Of a stretch of 13,677 nt of DNA, positions 1 through 6,544 are shown piece after piece. The notes under the pieces were generated by a model. It had not been told where the DNA came from. It worked only from the letters and a program-made list of their open reading frames with translations, and searched no databases. Made by a program: the position numbers and the translations under genes. This stretch comes from Verrucomicrobiota bacterium (GTDB taxonomy: Bacteria; Verrucomicrobiota; Verrucomicrobiia; Opitutales; Opitutaceae): the NCBI GenBank assembly GCA_023446735.1, contig JAEXPQ010000032.1, positions 1-13,677 of the forward strand, read 5' to 3'. Numbering within the stretch: position 1 is the first letter of the stretch; every line of letters begins with the position of its first letter.

Positions 1-1092
1 GCCACCATCGCCGGCGAAGCGGTGTTCAACACCAGCATGACCGGCTACCAGGAGATCCTCACCGATCCCTCGTACTTCGGCCAGATCGTCACGATGACCG
101 CGCCGCAGATCGGCAACTACGGCATCAACCCCGAGGACGAGGAGTCCGCCCGCCCGCAGGTCGCCGGCTTCGTCGTGCGCGAGCTCAGCCCAGTGGTGAG
201 CAACTGGCGCAGCCGCCAGTCCGTCCACGACTACCTTCTGAAGCACGGCATCCCCGGCCTCCAGGACGTCGATACCCGTGCAATCACCAAGAAGCTCCGG
301 GTCGACGGCGCCATGCGTTGCTGCCTCTCCACCGAGGACATCACCGACGCCGACGCCGTGGCGCGCGCCCGCGCCCGCGCGAGCATCGTCGGCGCCGACT
401 ACGTGAAGGACGTGACCTGCGCCAAGTCCTTCGTCTGGGATCCCAAGGACCCGACCAACATCGCCTACCTCCCCGTCGGCACCACGCTCGGCTCGTTCCC
501 GATCCCGGAGAAGCGCTTCAAGGTCGCCGCGTTCGATTTCGGCGCCAAGCACACCATCTTCCGTAAGCTCGTCCGCCACGGGTTCGACGTCTACGTGCTC
601 CCGGCCGACGCCTCCGCCGCGCAGGTCAAGGAACTCGCCCCGGACGGTCTCTTCCTCTCCAACGGCCCCGGCGATCCGGCGGCGCTCCAGTACGTGCACG
701 GCACCGTGCGCGAACTGCTTCCCCACTACCCGACTTTCGGCATCTGCCTCGGTCATCAGATGATCACGCACGCCCTCGGCGCCTCGACCTTCAAGCTGAA
801 GTTCGGACACCGCGGCGGCAATCAGCCGGTCAAGAACGTGGAGACCGGCAAGGTCTCGATCACCTCGCAGAACCACGGTTTCGCCGCCGATCCGCAGTCG
901 CTTGAAAAGGCCGGCGCGGTCGTCACCGAGGTGAACCTCAACGACGGGACCGTCGAAGGGCTTCGGCACAAGTCGCTCCCGGTCTTCTCGGTGCAATACC
1001 ACCCCGAGGCCGCGCCCGGCCCCAACGACGCCGATCCGCTGTTTGTCGACTTCTACCGCCTGATCGAAGCCCGCAAGGCCGGCAAAATCTGA
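1..1092 (+). CDS. carA: Carbamoyl-phosphate synthase small subunit (5' partial)
   Basis: Glutaminase subunit of carbamoyl-phosphate synthase. It hydrolyses glutamine and passes ammonia to CarB for the cytoplasmic synthesis of carbamoyl phosphate, which feeds pyrimidine and arginine synthesis. The frame is open from base 1, so the true start lies upstream. A GTG at 22 is in frame but falls inside the conserved N-terminal block (VFNTSMTGYQEILTDPSY), so it is not the start. About 363 residues are visible; the family is near 380, so roughly 20 are missing. The N-terminal CarA domain is followed by a class I glutamine amidotransferase domain. The nucleophile motif GICLGHQ has its Cys at visible residue 249, and QYHPE supplies His334 and Glu336. 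All catalytic residues are present and the C-terminus looks complete. A strong terminator follows. No carB is visible downstream, so the two subunits are not adjacent in that direction. Confidence 0.97.
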   Translation, partial: ATIAGEAVFNTSMTGYQEILTDPSYFGQIVTMTAPQIGNYGINPEDEESARPQVAGFVVRELSPVVSNWRSRQSVHDYLLKHGIPGLQDVDTRAITKKLRVDGAMRCCLSTEDITDADAVARARARASIVGADYVKDVTCAKSFVWDPKDPTNIAYLPVGTTLGSFPIPEKRFKVAAFDFGAKHTIFRKLVRHGFDVYVLPADASAAQVKELAPDGLFLSNGPGDPAALQYVHGTVRELLPHYPTFGICLGHQMITHALGASTFKLKFGHRGGNQPVKNVETGKVSITSQNHGFAADPQSLEKAGAVVTEVNLNDGTVEGLRHKSLPVFSVQYHPEAAPGPNDADPLFVDFYRLIEARKAGKI

Positions 1093-1112
1093 GCGGCGGC
1101 GCCTCCCCTTTC

Positions 1113-1147
1113 GCCCGATCGGTTCCGACCGATCGGGCTTTTTGTTT
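1113..1147 (+). terminator. Intrinsic terminator of carA
   Basis: A perfect 11-base-pair stem (1113-1123 with 1128-1138) closes a TCCG tetraloop and is followed by TTTTTGTTT. It lies 20 bases after the carA stop codon. This is a textbook rho-independent terminator and ends the carA transcript before the convergent MCP gene. Confidence 0.92.
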
Positions 1148-1302
1148 CGAGCACGGCCCGAGCCGCGTTCGTGATCGCTCGCCCTCGCAGTGACACCAGC
1201 GGTCAGCGACCTTGCACCCGCTTCCCGAAGCGCGAGCAGGCTCGCCGGTCTACACGCCAACTCCCATTGTCCCGCCGGCGCCGCCGACCCCAGAAACGAC
1301 GA

Positions 1303-1333
1303 AGCCCGCCGACCGGAGAACCGGGGGCGGGCT
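1303..1333 (-). terminator. Probable terminator of the MCP transcript
   Basis: Outer arms of 8 bases (1303-1310 and 1326-1333) pair perfectly. Inside them CCGG (1313-1316) and CCGG (1321-1324) pair around an AGAA loop on the plus strand. Read on the minus strand, the hairpin is followed by TTCGTCGTTTC, a weak U-rich tail. It sits 33 bases past the MCP stop codon. The 160 bases between here and the carA terminator hold no gene that I can support. Confidence 0.55.
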
Positions 1334-1366
1334 GGGAACTTCCGCGAGCAACGGGAACGCTCGGAA

Positions 1367-3382
1367 TCAGAGATCGCGGAAGAAACTGTCGGCGCTGTCG
1401 CTCTTCTCGGCCTTGCCGGCCTTGACCGGCATCGGGGCATTCGCCCGCGGCGCAGAGGTTCTGGCGGGCGCCTTGACCGGCGCCTTCCCCGCCACCGGCT
1501 TCATCATCGGGGGCGGAGCAGAATGGGTCGGCGCCTTCGCCGCGGGGGCATGGCTCGTCGCGACGGAATGCGCCTCGTGATGAGCCGCGGCGGCCTCGGC
1601 ATCGGTATGAACCATGCGATTGAGCTCGTCGACGGCCTCGCGGAGGCGGTCGGCCTGCGACTGCAACTCGGCGGAGGAACTGGCGGTCTCCTCGGCGCTG
1701 GCGGAGTTGGCCTGCGTGATCTGGTCGATGCGCGAGATCTCGGCGTTGATCGTCTCGATGCCCTGGCTCTGCTGCTTGGCGGCATCGGCGATCTCCTGGA
1801 TCATCGTGTCGAGTTTCCGGGCACGCTGGGTGATCTCGTTGAAGTTGTTGCCCACGCGCTCGCTCAGGCGGATGCCGTGTTCGCTGCGCTGGTTGGAGTT
1901 CTCGATCTTGGCGGCGGTCTCGCGAGCGGCCTCGGCGCTGCGGTGCGCGAGGTTGCGGACCTCCTCGGCCACCACGGCGAAACCGGCGCCGGCTTCGCCC
2001 GCGCGGGCGGCCTCGACGGCGGCGTTGAGGGCGAGGATGTTCGTCTGGAACGCGATCTCGTCGATGGTCTTGATGATCTTCGTGATCTCGGCGCCCGCGG
2101 ATTTGATGGAGTCCATCGCCTCCTTCATCGCCTTCATGTCGTCCGAGCCGAGATCGGCGGCCTTGCGGGTTTCGCCCGCCATCTGTCGCGCGCTCTCGGT
2201 GTGTTCGGCGGTGCGTTTGATCATGCTGCCCATCTCGACGAGCGAGGAACTGGTCTCCTCCAGCGAGGCGGCCTGCTGGCAGGAGCCGTCCGCCATGGCC
2301 TGGCTGGCGGAGCTGACCTGCCGCGAAGCCGCCGCGGTCCGATCACTGCCTTCGCGGAGCAAGCCCGCGACGTGCGCGATCGGCCGGGTGACGCTGCGGA
2401 CGATGAAATAGCCGGCCACGACCCCGAAGACGACGCCCACCAAGCTCAAGCCCAGCACGAGGGTTTCGTTGCGACGCTGCGCCGCGGTGGAACTGGTTTC
2501 GACCTCGCCCCGGCGGGCGGCAAGGCCCTTGTTCACTTCCTCGATTCGGGTGCTGAAATCGGCCGCCACGGTGCGCATTTCCTTCTCATAGACGACGCGG
2601 CTGCGGGCGATGCCCTCGCTGACTTTCGCCAGCCCCTGCAGGAGCCCGTTGGACTCGGTGATCGCGGCTTTCAGGGCGTTGCGCCGTTCCGGGTCCTTGA
2701 AAGTTGCATCGAACTCCTCCATCTCGGCGATCTCCTTGTCGATGGCGCGGGCGCCTTCGACCAGTTTGTTGAGCGACTGGGTGGCGGCCGCGGCCTGCGC
2801 GGGATCGGAGGTAAGCAGAAATTGGTTCACCCGCATGAGGCCCTCGAAGAAGTTCTGCAGGCTCGAGGACGCCTTGAAGGAGGCGCTCATGTCGCCACTG
2901 TCGCGGGCCTTCACCAGCACGAGCTGGAGCGACTTCTGGATCGTCTCGGCGGCTGGGCGCATGGATGCCTCGAACTGGTCGCGTTCCGCGCGCAGCGACA
3001 CCATGGTCTGGAACTGGGACTCGAACTTGCCGAAAAGCTGCTGCGAGGCCGTGAGGCGGGACTTCACCTCCGCATCGATCTCCATCCGGTCCATCTCGGC
3101 GAAATGCTCGCGCATCTTCCCCGCCTGGGTGGAGAACGCGGTGGCGTCCTCCCGCGAGCCGCTGACCTGGAACGCGCTCACCGAACGCAACAGCTCCTTC
3201 ATCGACAGGTCCAGCGCCATGGCGCGTTCGGACACGACGGCCACGTCGCTGGTCATGCGGATCGCCTTGCCCGAGCGCCCGAGCGCGAAGTACGCGGTGG
3301 TGGCCACCAGGGCGAGGAGCACGAGTACCACGCCGAGACCGGCGGACATCCGCCGCCCGACGGTGAAATGGGAGCTGTTCAT
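1367..3382 (-). CDS. Methyl-accepting chemotaxis protein
   Basis: Transmembrane chemoreceptor (671 aa) that would signal through CheW/CheA to the flagellar motor. An N-terminal transmembrane helix (about 13-34) is followed by a long helical periplasmic domain (about 35-305) rich in heptad-like residues. A second transmembrane helix (about 307-328) and a membrane-proximal HAMP-like stretch come next. The signalling coiled coil has the conserved hairpin tip at about 440-486 (DEIAFQTNILALNAAVEAAR, then AGEAGAGFAVVAEEVRNLA). QQAASLEETSSS (369-380) and ASAEETASSS (561-570) resemble methylation segments. An Ala/Pro/Lys-rich linker (about 592-655) ends in DSFFRDL, a possible CheR/CheB tether. The ATG lies 34 bases after the stop of the small TonB-C gene, with no promoter visible between them, so the two are probably cotranscribed. 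The ligand cannot be predicted. No Shine-Dalgarno motif precedes the start. Confidence 0.95.
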   Translation of the reverse strand: MNSSHFTVGRRMSAGLGVVLVLLALVATTAYFALGRSGKAIRMTSDVAVVSERAMALDLSMKELLRSVSAFQVSGSREDATAFSTQAGKMREHFAEMDRMEIDAEVKSRLTASQQLFGKFESQFQTMVSLRAERDQFEASMRPAAETIQKSLQLVLVKARDSGDMSASFKASSSLQNFFEGLMRVNQFLLTSDPAQAAAATQSLNKLVEGARAIDKEIAEMEEFDATFKDPERRNALKAAITESNGLLQGLAKVSEGIARSRVVYEKEMRTVAADFSTRIEEVNKGLAARRGEVETSSTAAQRRNETLVLGLSLVGVVFGVVAGYFIVRSVTRPIAHVAGLLREGSDRTAAASRQVSSASQAMADGSCQQAASLEETSSSLVEMGSMIKRTAEHTESARQMAGETRKAADLGSDDMKAMKEAMDSIKSAGAEITKIIKTIDEIAFQTNILALNAAVEAARAGEAGAGFAVVAEEVRNLAHRSAEAARETAAKIENSNQRSEHGIRLSERVGNNFNEITQRARKLDTMIQEIADAAKQQSQGIETINAEISRIDQITQANSASAEETASSSAELQSQADRLREAVDELNRMVHTDAEAAAAHHEAHSVATSHAPAAKAPTHSAPPPMMKPVAGKAPVKAPARTSAPRANAPMPVKAGKAEKSDSADSFFRDL

Positions 3383-3416
3383 GACGACGATGAGGGGATC
3401 GGAGTTGTTGGGAAGG

Positions 3417-3770
3417 TCAGTTGACGGAGAACTTGACCGGCACGACCACCTGCACGGCCACCGGCTTCCCGTCCTTCTTCGCCGGCTCGAACTTCCACCG
3501 GCTCACCGCGTCGATCGCGGGCTGCTCGAACTCGGGACGTGTCGACTTCTTGACGACAGGATTGGCGACATTGCCCTTCTCGTCGACCGTGATCGACATC
3601 GTCACCATCCCTGCGATACCCTCGCGCTTGAGCTCGGCCGGATAGGTCGGCGGCACGGTCTTGGTCGGCATCGGCGGCTCGTCGAACTTGCTCTCCTGCC
3701 CGTGGGCCGCGCCGACGGCGAAAAGGGCGAGGCCGACCAGGAGAGCACGGAAGTGGGGTGAGAATTTCAT
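3417..3770 (-). CDS. Secreted TonB C-terminal-domain protein (copy 1, upstream of MCP)
   Basis: Small exported protein of 117 aa. Residues 1-24 form a signal peptide (KFSPHFR, then a hydrophobic LLVGLALFAVGAA core, probable cut near AHG-QE). Residues about 38-117 match the TonB family C-terminal domain: PPTYPAELKREGIAGMV, then SITVDEKGNV, RWKFEPAKKDGKPV and a final VVVPVKF strand. It lacks the retained membrane anchor and long Pro-rich spacer of true TonB, so it is probably a free periplasmic domain and not an energy transducer. About half of its roughly 90 mature residues are identical, without gaps, to the protein at 3963-4319, so the two are paralogues from a local duplication. It lies just upstream of the MCP, suggesting a chemotaxis-related or envelope role; this is inference. 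A sigma-28-like promoter precedes it. Confidence 0.88.
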   Translation of the reverse strand: MKFSPHFRALLVGLALFAVGAAHGQESKFDEPPMPTKTVPPTYPAELKREGIAGMVTMSITVDEKGNVANPVVKKSTRPEFEQPAIDAVSRWKFEPAKKDGKPVAVQVVVPVKFSVN

Positions 3771-3822
3771 GGTGGTAGGAAGTGTTGGCGATCGGTGCAG
3801 GGGATGTGGCGCACCACGTTGC

Positions 3823-3850
3823 TCATCGTAACTCCCCCCACTGTACTTGA
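3823..3850 (-). promoter_or_regulatory. Possible sigma-28-type promoter for tonB-C copy 1 and MCP
   Basis: On the minus strand TCAAGTAC (3843-3850) is followed after 12 bases by TACGATGA (3823-3830). The FliA consensus is TAAAGTTT-N11-GCCGATAA, so each half matches at 5 of 8 positions and the spacer is one base long. Alone this would be weak. It gains support from its place 52 bases upstream of a gene linked to an MCP and from the better site in front of the paralogue. Confidence 0.4.
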
Positions 3851-3910
3851 GGGGAAAATGCCATTCTTGGTCGGGGGATTCGAAATCGTCGTCGTCACGC
3901 GGAGGCGGAC

Positions 3911-3936
3911 AACGAAAAGGCCGCCCGGAGGCGGCC
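3911..3936 (-). terminator. Intrinsic terminator of tonB-C copy 2
   Basis: A 7-base-pair GC stem (3919-3925 with 3930-3936) closes a 4-base loop. Read on the minus strand it is followed by TTTTCGTT. It lies 26 bases past the stop codon of the second TonB-C gene, so copy 2 is expected to form its own short transcript, separate from copy 1 and the MCP. Confidence 0.8.
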
Positions 3937-3962
3937 CGCGAAACAGGAGACGGGACGGACGA

Positions 3963-4319
3963 TTACTGCGCGGCGTTGAAGCGGATCGGCAGCACGACCG
4001 TGACCGCCACCGGCTGCCCGGCCTTCTTCGCCGGCTTGAACTTCCACTGGGCGACCGCGTCGAGCGCCGCTTGGTCGAAGGCCGGATTCGAGCTCTTGGA
4101 CACCGAGCTCGCGGCGACGTTGCCGCTCTCGTCGATGTTCACGCTGATGCTCACGATGCCCGAGACTCCGTCGCGGCGCAGCGCTTCCGGATAGGCGGGA
4201 GCCTGGGTGCGCAGCGGCGTGGGCGCTTCGTCGAAGGAGCTCTCCGCGCGGGCCGGGACCGACGCGGCGAAGAGGGCGATGGCGATGAGGGTGAGTTTCA
4301 GGAGGGATTTCTTGTTCAT
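3963..4319 (-). CDS. Secreted TonB C-terminal-domain protein (copy 2)
   Basis: Small exported protein of 118 aa and paralogue of the gene at 3417-3770. The signal peptide is MNKKSLLK followed by a hydrophobic LTLIAIALFAASV core and a likely ARA-ES cut after residue 25. The mature part starts ESSFDEAPTP and runs into a TonB-type C-terminal domain (about 39-117): APAYPEALRRDGVSGIV, SVNIDESGNV, QWKFKPAKKAGQPV and the closing VVLPIRF strand. No membrane anchor remains after cleavage, and no exbB, exbD or TonB-dependent receptor lies nearby. A good sigma-28-like promoter precedes the gene and an intrinsic terminator follows it, so it is probably a single-gene unit made with the motility regulon. 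The biochemical role is unknown. TonB C-terminal domains bind TonB boxes and have been reported to bind peptidoglycan, but neither can be shown here. Confidence 0.88.
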   Translation of the reverse strand: MNKKSLLKLTLIAIALFAASVPARAESSFDEAPTPLRTQAPAYPEALRRDGVSGIVSISVNIDESGNVAASSVSKSSNPAFDQAALDAVAQWKFKPAKKAGQPVAVTVVLPIRFNAAQ

Positions 4320-4362
4320 TTTTCGTTCAGTGCCCGTGCGGCTTTCCGCCCGGGCGGCGCCC

Positions 4363-4389
4363 TTATCGCAAGCGTCCGCACGGACTTTA
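4363..4389 (-). promoter_or_regulatory. Sigma-28 (FliA)-type promoter for tonB-C copy 2
   Basis: On the minus strand TAAAGTCC (4382-4389) is separated by exactly 11 bases from TGCGATAA (4363-4370). The FliA consensus is TAAAGTTT-N11-GCCGATAA, so each half matches at 6 of 8 positions, including the TAAAG and CGATAA cores, with the canonical spacer. Transcription would start near 4355, giving a leader of about 35 bases before the ATG at 4319. The A+T-rich tract just upstream (4386-4398) stands out in a GC-rich region. Confidence 0.65.
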
Positions 4390-4481
4390 GAAAAAATCCG
4401 CGCCCGACTCGAAAATGGGGACCGGCCCCGCCCGAATCCCGGTGAATCCCCCAGCCCGGCGGCTTCCGGCGGAAGGCCCGT

Positions 4482-5225
4482 TCAGCCGAGGAGTCGATCG
4501 AACTTCACCGCATCCTCCGGCGTGTCGACGCCCACGCTTGGGTCCTCGGTCAGTCCCACCGCGATCGCCGCCCCGTGCTCCAGGGCGCGCAACTGCTCAA
4601 GCTTCTCGACCTGCTCGAGGCGCCCCGGGGGAAGCTTCGTGAAACGCTCGAGGAAATCAGCGTGGTAGGCGTAGAGCCCGAGGTGTTTGAAACAGGGGTT
4701 GGCTTCGAGCCAAGCGGCGTCGACCACACCGCCGCGATCCCGCGCGTAAGGCATCGGCGAGCGAGAGAAATAGAGTGCGCGTCCGCCCTCCCCGAGCACC
4801 ACCTTCACCTGGTTCGGGTTGGCGAAATCCTCCGGCCGCCGAAACCGGGTGGCGAGCGTGGCCAGCGGCGCGTCGCCACGGATCAACTCGGCCAGCGACC
4901 GCAACTGCGCGCGGCTGACGAGCGGCTCGTCGGCCTGGACGTTGAGCACGTACCGCGCGCCGACGGCGCGATTCGCCTCGGCGAGGCGGTCGGTCCCGCT
5001 TTGGTGCCGCACCGAGGTGGCGATCGTCCGGAAGCCATGCGGCTCGAGCGCCCCGGCAAGCAGCGGATCGTCCACCGCAAAGAACAGCGGCAGCTCCGGC
5101 AGCTCCGCCGTGATGCGCTCCGCGACCCAGCGAACCAGGGGCTTGCCCCGGATCGGATGCAGCAGCTTGCGCGGGAAACGCGTCGATTCGAGACGACAGG
5201 GAACGATGATCGCGAACTCGGTCAT
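4482..5225 (-). CDS. kdsB: 3-deoxy-manno-octulosonate cytidylyltransferase (CMP-Kdo synthetase)
   Basis: Activates Kdo with CTP to give CMP-Kdo for the lipopolysaccharide inner core, in the cytoplasm. The 247-aa length is typical. Family motifs appear in order: IIVPCRLESTRFPRKLL (6-22, nucleotide loop), SGTDR (76-80), NVQADEP (95-101, with the Mg-binding Asp99), YFSRSPMPY (152-160), KHLGLYAY (180-187), LEQLR (209-213) and GVDTPEDA (232-239, Asp234). The frame stays open upstream to 5384, but the ATG at 5225 gives the expected N-terminus MTEFAIIVPCR, so the longer form is rejected. A weak AAGG lies just before the start. The gene is divergent from the HPr gene across 84 bases. Its presence shows that the organism makes Kdo-containing LPS. 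No clear terminator follows; a GC hairpin near 4460-4480 lacks a U tract. Confidence 0.96.
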   Translation of the reverse strand: MTEFAIIVPCRLESTRFPRKLLHPIRGKPLVRWVAERITAELPELPLFFAVDDPLLAGALEPHGFRTIATSVRHQSGTDRLAEANRAVGARYVLNVQADEPLVSRAQLRSLAELIRGDAPLATLATRFRRPEDFANPNQVKVVLGEGGRALYFSRSPMPYARDRGGVVDAAWLEANPCFKHLGLYAYHADFLERFTKLPPGRLEQVEKLEQLRALEHGAAIAVGLTEDPSVGVDTPEDAVKFDRLLG

Positions 5226-5309
5226 GGGCCTTGTTTGATTTTGGGTTGCCAGTGCCGATGCAGTCATAGGGAATCCGTCCCGAACGCGCCAATCGCAAAG
5301 CCACGCACC

Positions 5310-5606
5310 ATGGAAAACAACGCCTCCTCCGCTGCCCAACAGCACGTCAAAGTGCTGACCGTGCAGAACAAGATGGGGATCCATGCCCGTCCGGCGGCCA
5401 TGATCGTGCGCATCACCAACAAGTTCAAAGCCGACGTGTTGGTCGAGCGCGACGAGGAGCAGGTCAACGGCAAGAGTATCATGGGTCTCATGATGCTCGC
5501 CGCCGGCAAAGGCTCCTCGCTGAAGTTCCTCGTCACCGGGGCCGACGCGCCCGCGATGCTCGCCGAGCTCGAGGCGCTCTTCGCCCGCAAGTTCGACGAG
5601 GTCTGA
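5310..5606 (+). CDS. HPr family phosphocarrier protein
   Basis: Small cytoplasmic phosphocarrier of the PTS, 98 aa including an N-terminal extension of about 10 residues beyond the usual HPr start. The phosphoacceptor motif NKMGIHARPAA places the active His at residue 25. VNGKSIMGLMMLAA places a serine (Ser56) at the position of HPr Ser46, the target of HPr kinase/phosphorylase. The fold continues through GSSLKFLVTGADAPAMLAELEALF. Having both sites suggests a regulatory as well as a transport role. No enzyme I or HprK gene is visible in the window, so the partners are unlinked. The ATG at 5310 is chosen because the frame further upstream overlaps divergent kdsB and adds unrelated sequence. 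No Shine-Dalgarno motif is seen. An NPr-like nitrogen-PTS role is an alternative. Confidence 0.93.
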   Translation: MENNASSAAQQHVKVLTVQNKMGIHARPAAMIVRITNKFKADVLVERDEEQVNGKSIMGLMMLAAGKGSSLKFLVTGADAPAMLAELEALFARKFDEV

Positions 5607-5679
5607 GCGGAATCACGGCTCGGCCCCGCGGGGCGTGCCTTCGGGCCGCCTCGCCGCACGTCGCCCGTCCAGATTCCCG

Positions 5680-6501
5680 TTACAACGCCGGCAGGCCGAA
5701 GAACGTCCGCGCGTTGGCCGTCGTGCGCGCCGCCAACTCCGCGACCGGCACGCCCAGCTCCTGCGCCGCGCGCGCCGCGGTGAGCGCCACCAGCGCGGGC
5801 TCGTTCGGCTTCCCGCGGTGCGGCTCCGGCGTGAGGTACGGGCAGTCGGTCTCGATCATCAGCCGCTCCAGTCCCTGCTCACGCAGCGCCGCCCGTACGC
5901 TCTCCGCGCTCTTGTAGGTGATGATTCCGGTGAACGACCCCCGCCCGCCGCGCGCGGCGAGCGTGCGCATCTCGTCCGCGCCCTCGGAGAAGCAGTGGAA
6001 AACCACCCGCGACCAGTCGAACCCGGCCGCATCGATCGCCGCGACCGTCTCCGCGAAGGCCCCACGCGAATGCACCACCAGCGGTCCACGTACCCGCTTC
6101 GCCAGTTCGAGCTGCGCCCGAAACGCCGCGAGTTGCCACGCGAAGATCCGCTCCGCCGCGCGCGGGTCGTTCTTGGGCAGATGAAAACGGTCGAGCCCGC
6201 ACTCCCCCAGCCCGACCGCCGCGGCACCGCCGCCGGCCTCGAAGTACGGCGGCAACGCCGCCACCGCCGCCTCCCATTCCTCGTCGACCGAACACGGATG
6301 CAGTCCGGCGGTGTAGGCCACCGCGCCGCCCCACGTGGGAACGAGTTCGCGATACAGGCGCCAGTCGTCCGGCTGGGTTCCGATCGTCACGATCTGCACG
6401 ACGCCCGCGCCGCGGGCCCGCTCGAGGACGGCGGGCAGCTCGCCCTTGTGGAAGAATCGGTCGAGGTGGGCATGGGTATCGATCAGCGGCGGCAACGACA
6501 T
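5680..6501 (-). CDS. tatD: TatD family metal-dependent hydrolase/deoxyribonuclease
   Basis: TIM-barrel metallohydrolase of 273 aa in the TatD/YcfH/YjjV family. Characterised members are 3'-5' exonucleases or DNases acting in DNA repair and turnover. Metal ligands are visible in order: DTHAHLD (His10, His12), GLGECGLD (Glu100, in place of the usual GEIGLD), VVHSRG (His144), VFHCFSEG (His169) and ETDCPYLTPEPHRGKPNEP (Asp219). All are intact, so the enzyme should be active. The open frame begins upstream at 6633, but the ATG at 6501 gives the conserved N-terminus MSLPPLIDTHAHLD. It lies 43 bases after the hybrid kinase gene and runs the same way, so it is probably the last gene of that operon. 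It is convergent with the HPr gene; a GC hairpin (5621-5648) lies between them but has no T run. Confidence 0.94.
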   Translation of the reverse strand: MSLPPLIDTHAHLDRFFHKGELPAVLERARGAGVVQIVTIGTQPDDWRLYRELVPTWGGAVAYTAGLHPCSVDEEWEAAVAALPPYFEAGGGAAAVGLGECGLDRFHLPKNDPRAAERIFAWQLAAFRAQLELAKRVRGPLVVHSRGAFAETVAAIDAAGFDWSRVVFHCFSEGADEMRTLAARGGRGSFTGIITYKSAESVRAALREQGLERLMIETDCPYLTPEPHRGKPNEPALVALTAARAAQELGVPVAELAARTTANARTFFGLPAL

Positions 6502-6544
6502 CCCGGCACGAGAGCGGGGCCGGCACCGAGAGGCAACGCGGCAA

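Noticed and set aside
1232..1245. GCGAGC-AG-GCTCGC palindrome between carA and the MCP gene
   Set aside because: The 2-base loop is too tight for a stable hairpin, there is no T run, and no second copy was seen in the window. It is probably chance in GC-rich sequence.
1190..3424. Long plus-strand open frame opposite the MCP gene
   Set aside because: Its Gly/Leu/Arg/His-rich translation matches no family and mirrors the GC-rich antisense strand of a clear MCP. It is a shadow frame.
5226..5384. Longer kdsB N-terminus (53 extra residues from a start at 5384)
   Set aside because: The extra residues are not KdsB-like and run across the start of the divergent HPr gene. The ATG at 5225 gives the conserved N-terminus.
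5621..5648. Hairpin between the convergent HPr and tatD genes
   Set aside because: Only 6 base pairs with a 16-base loop and no T tract on either side, so I do not call it a terminator.
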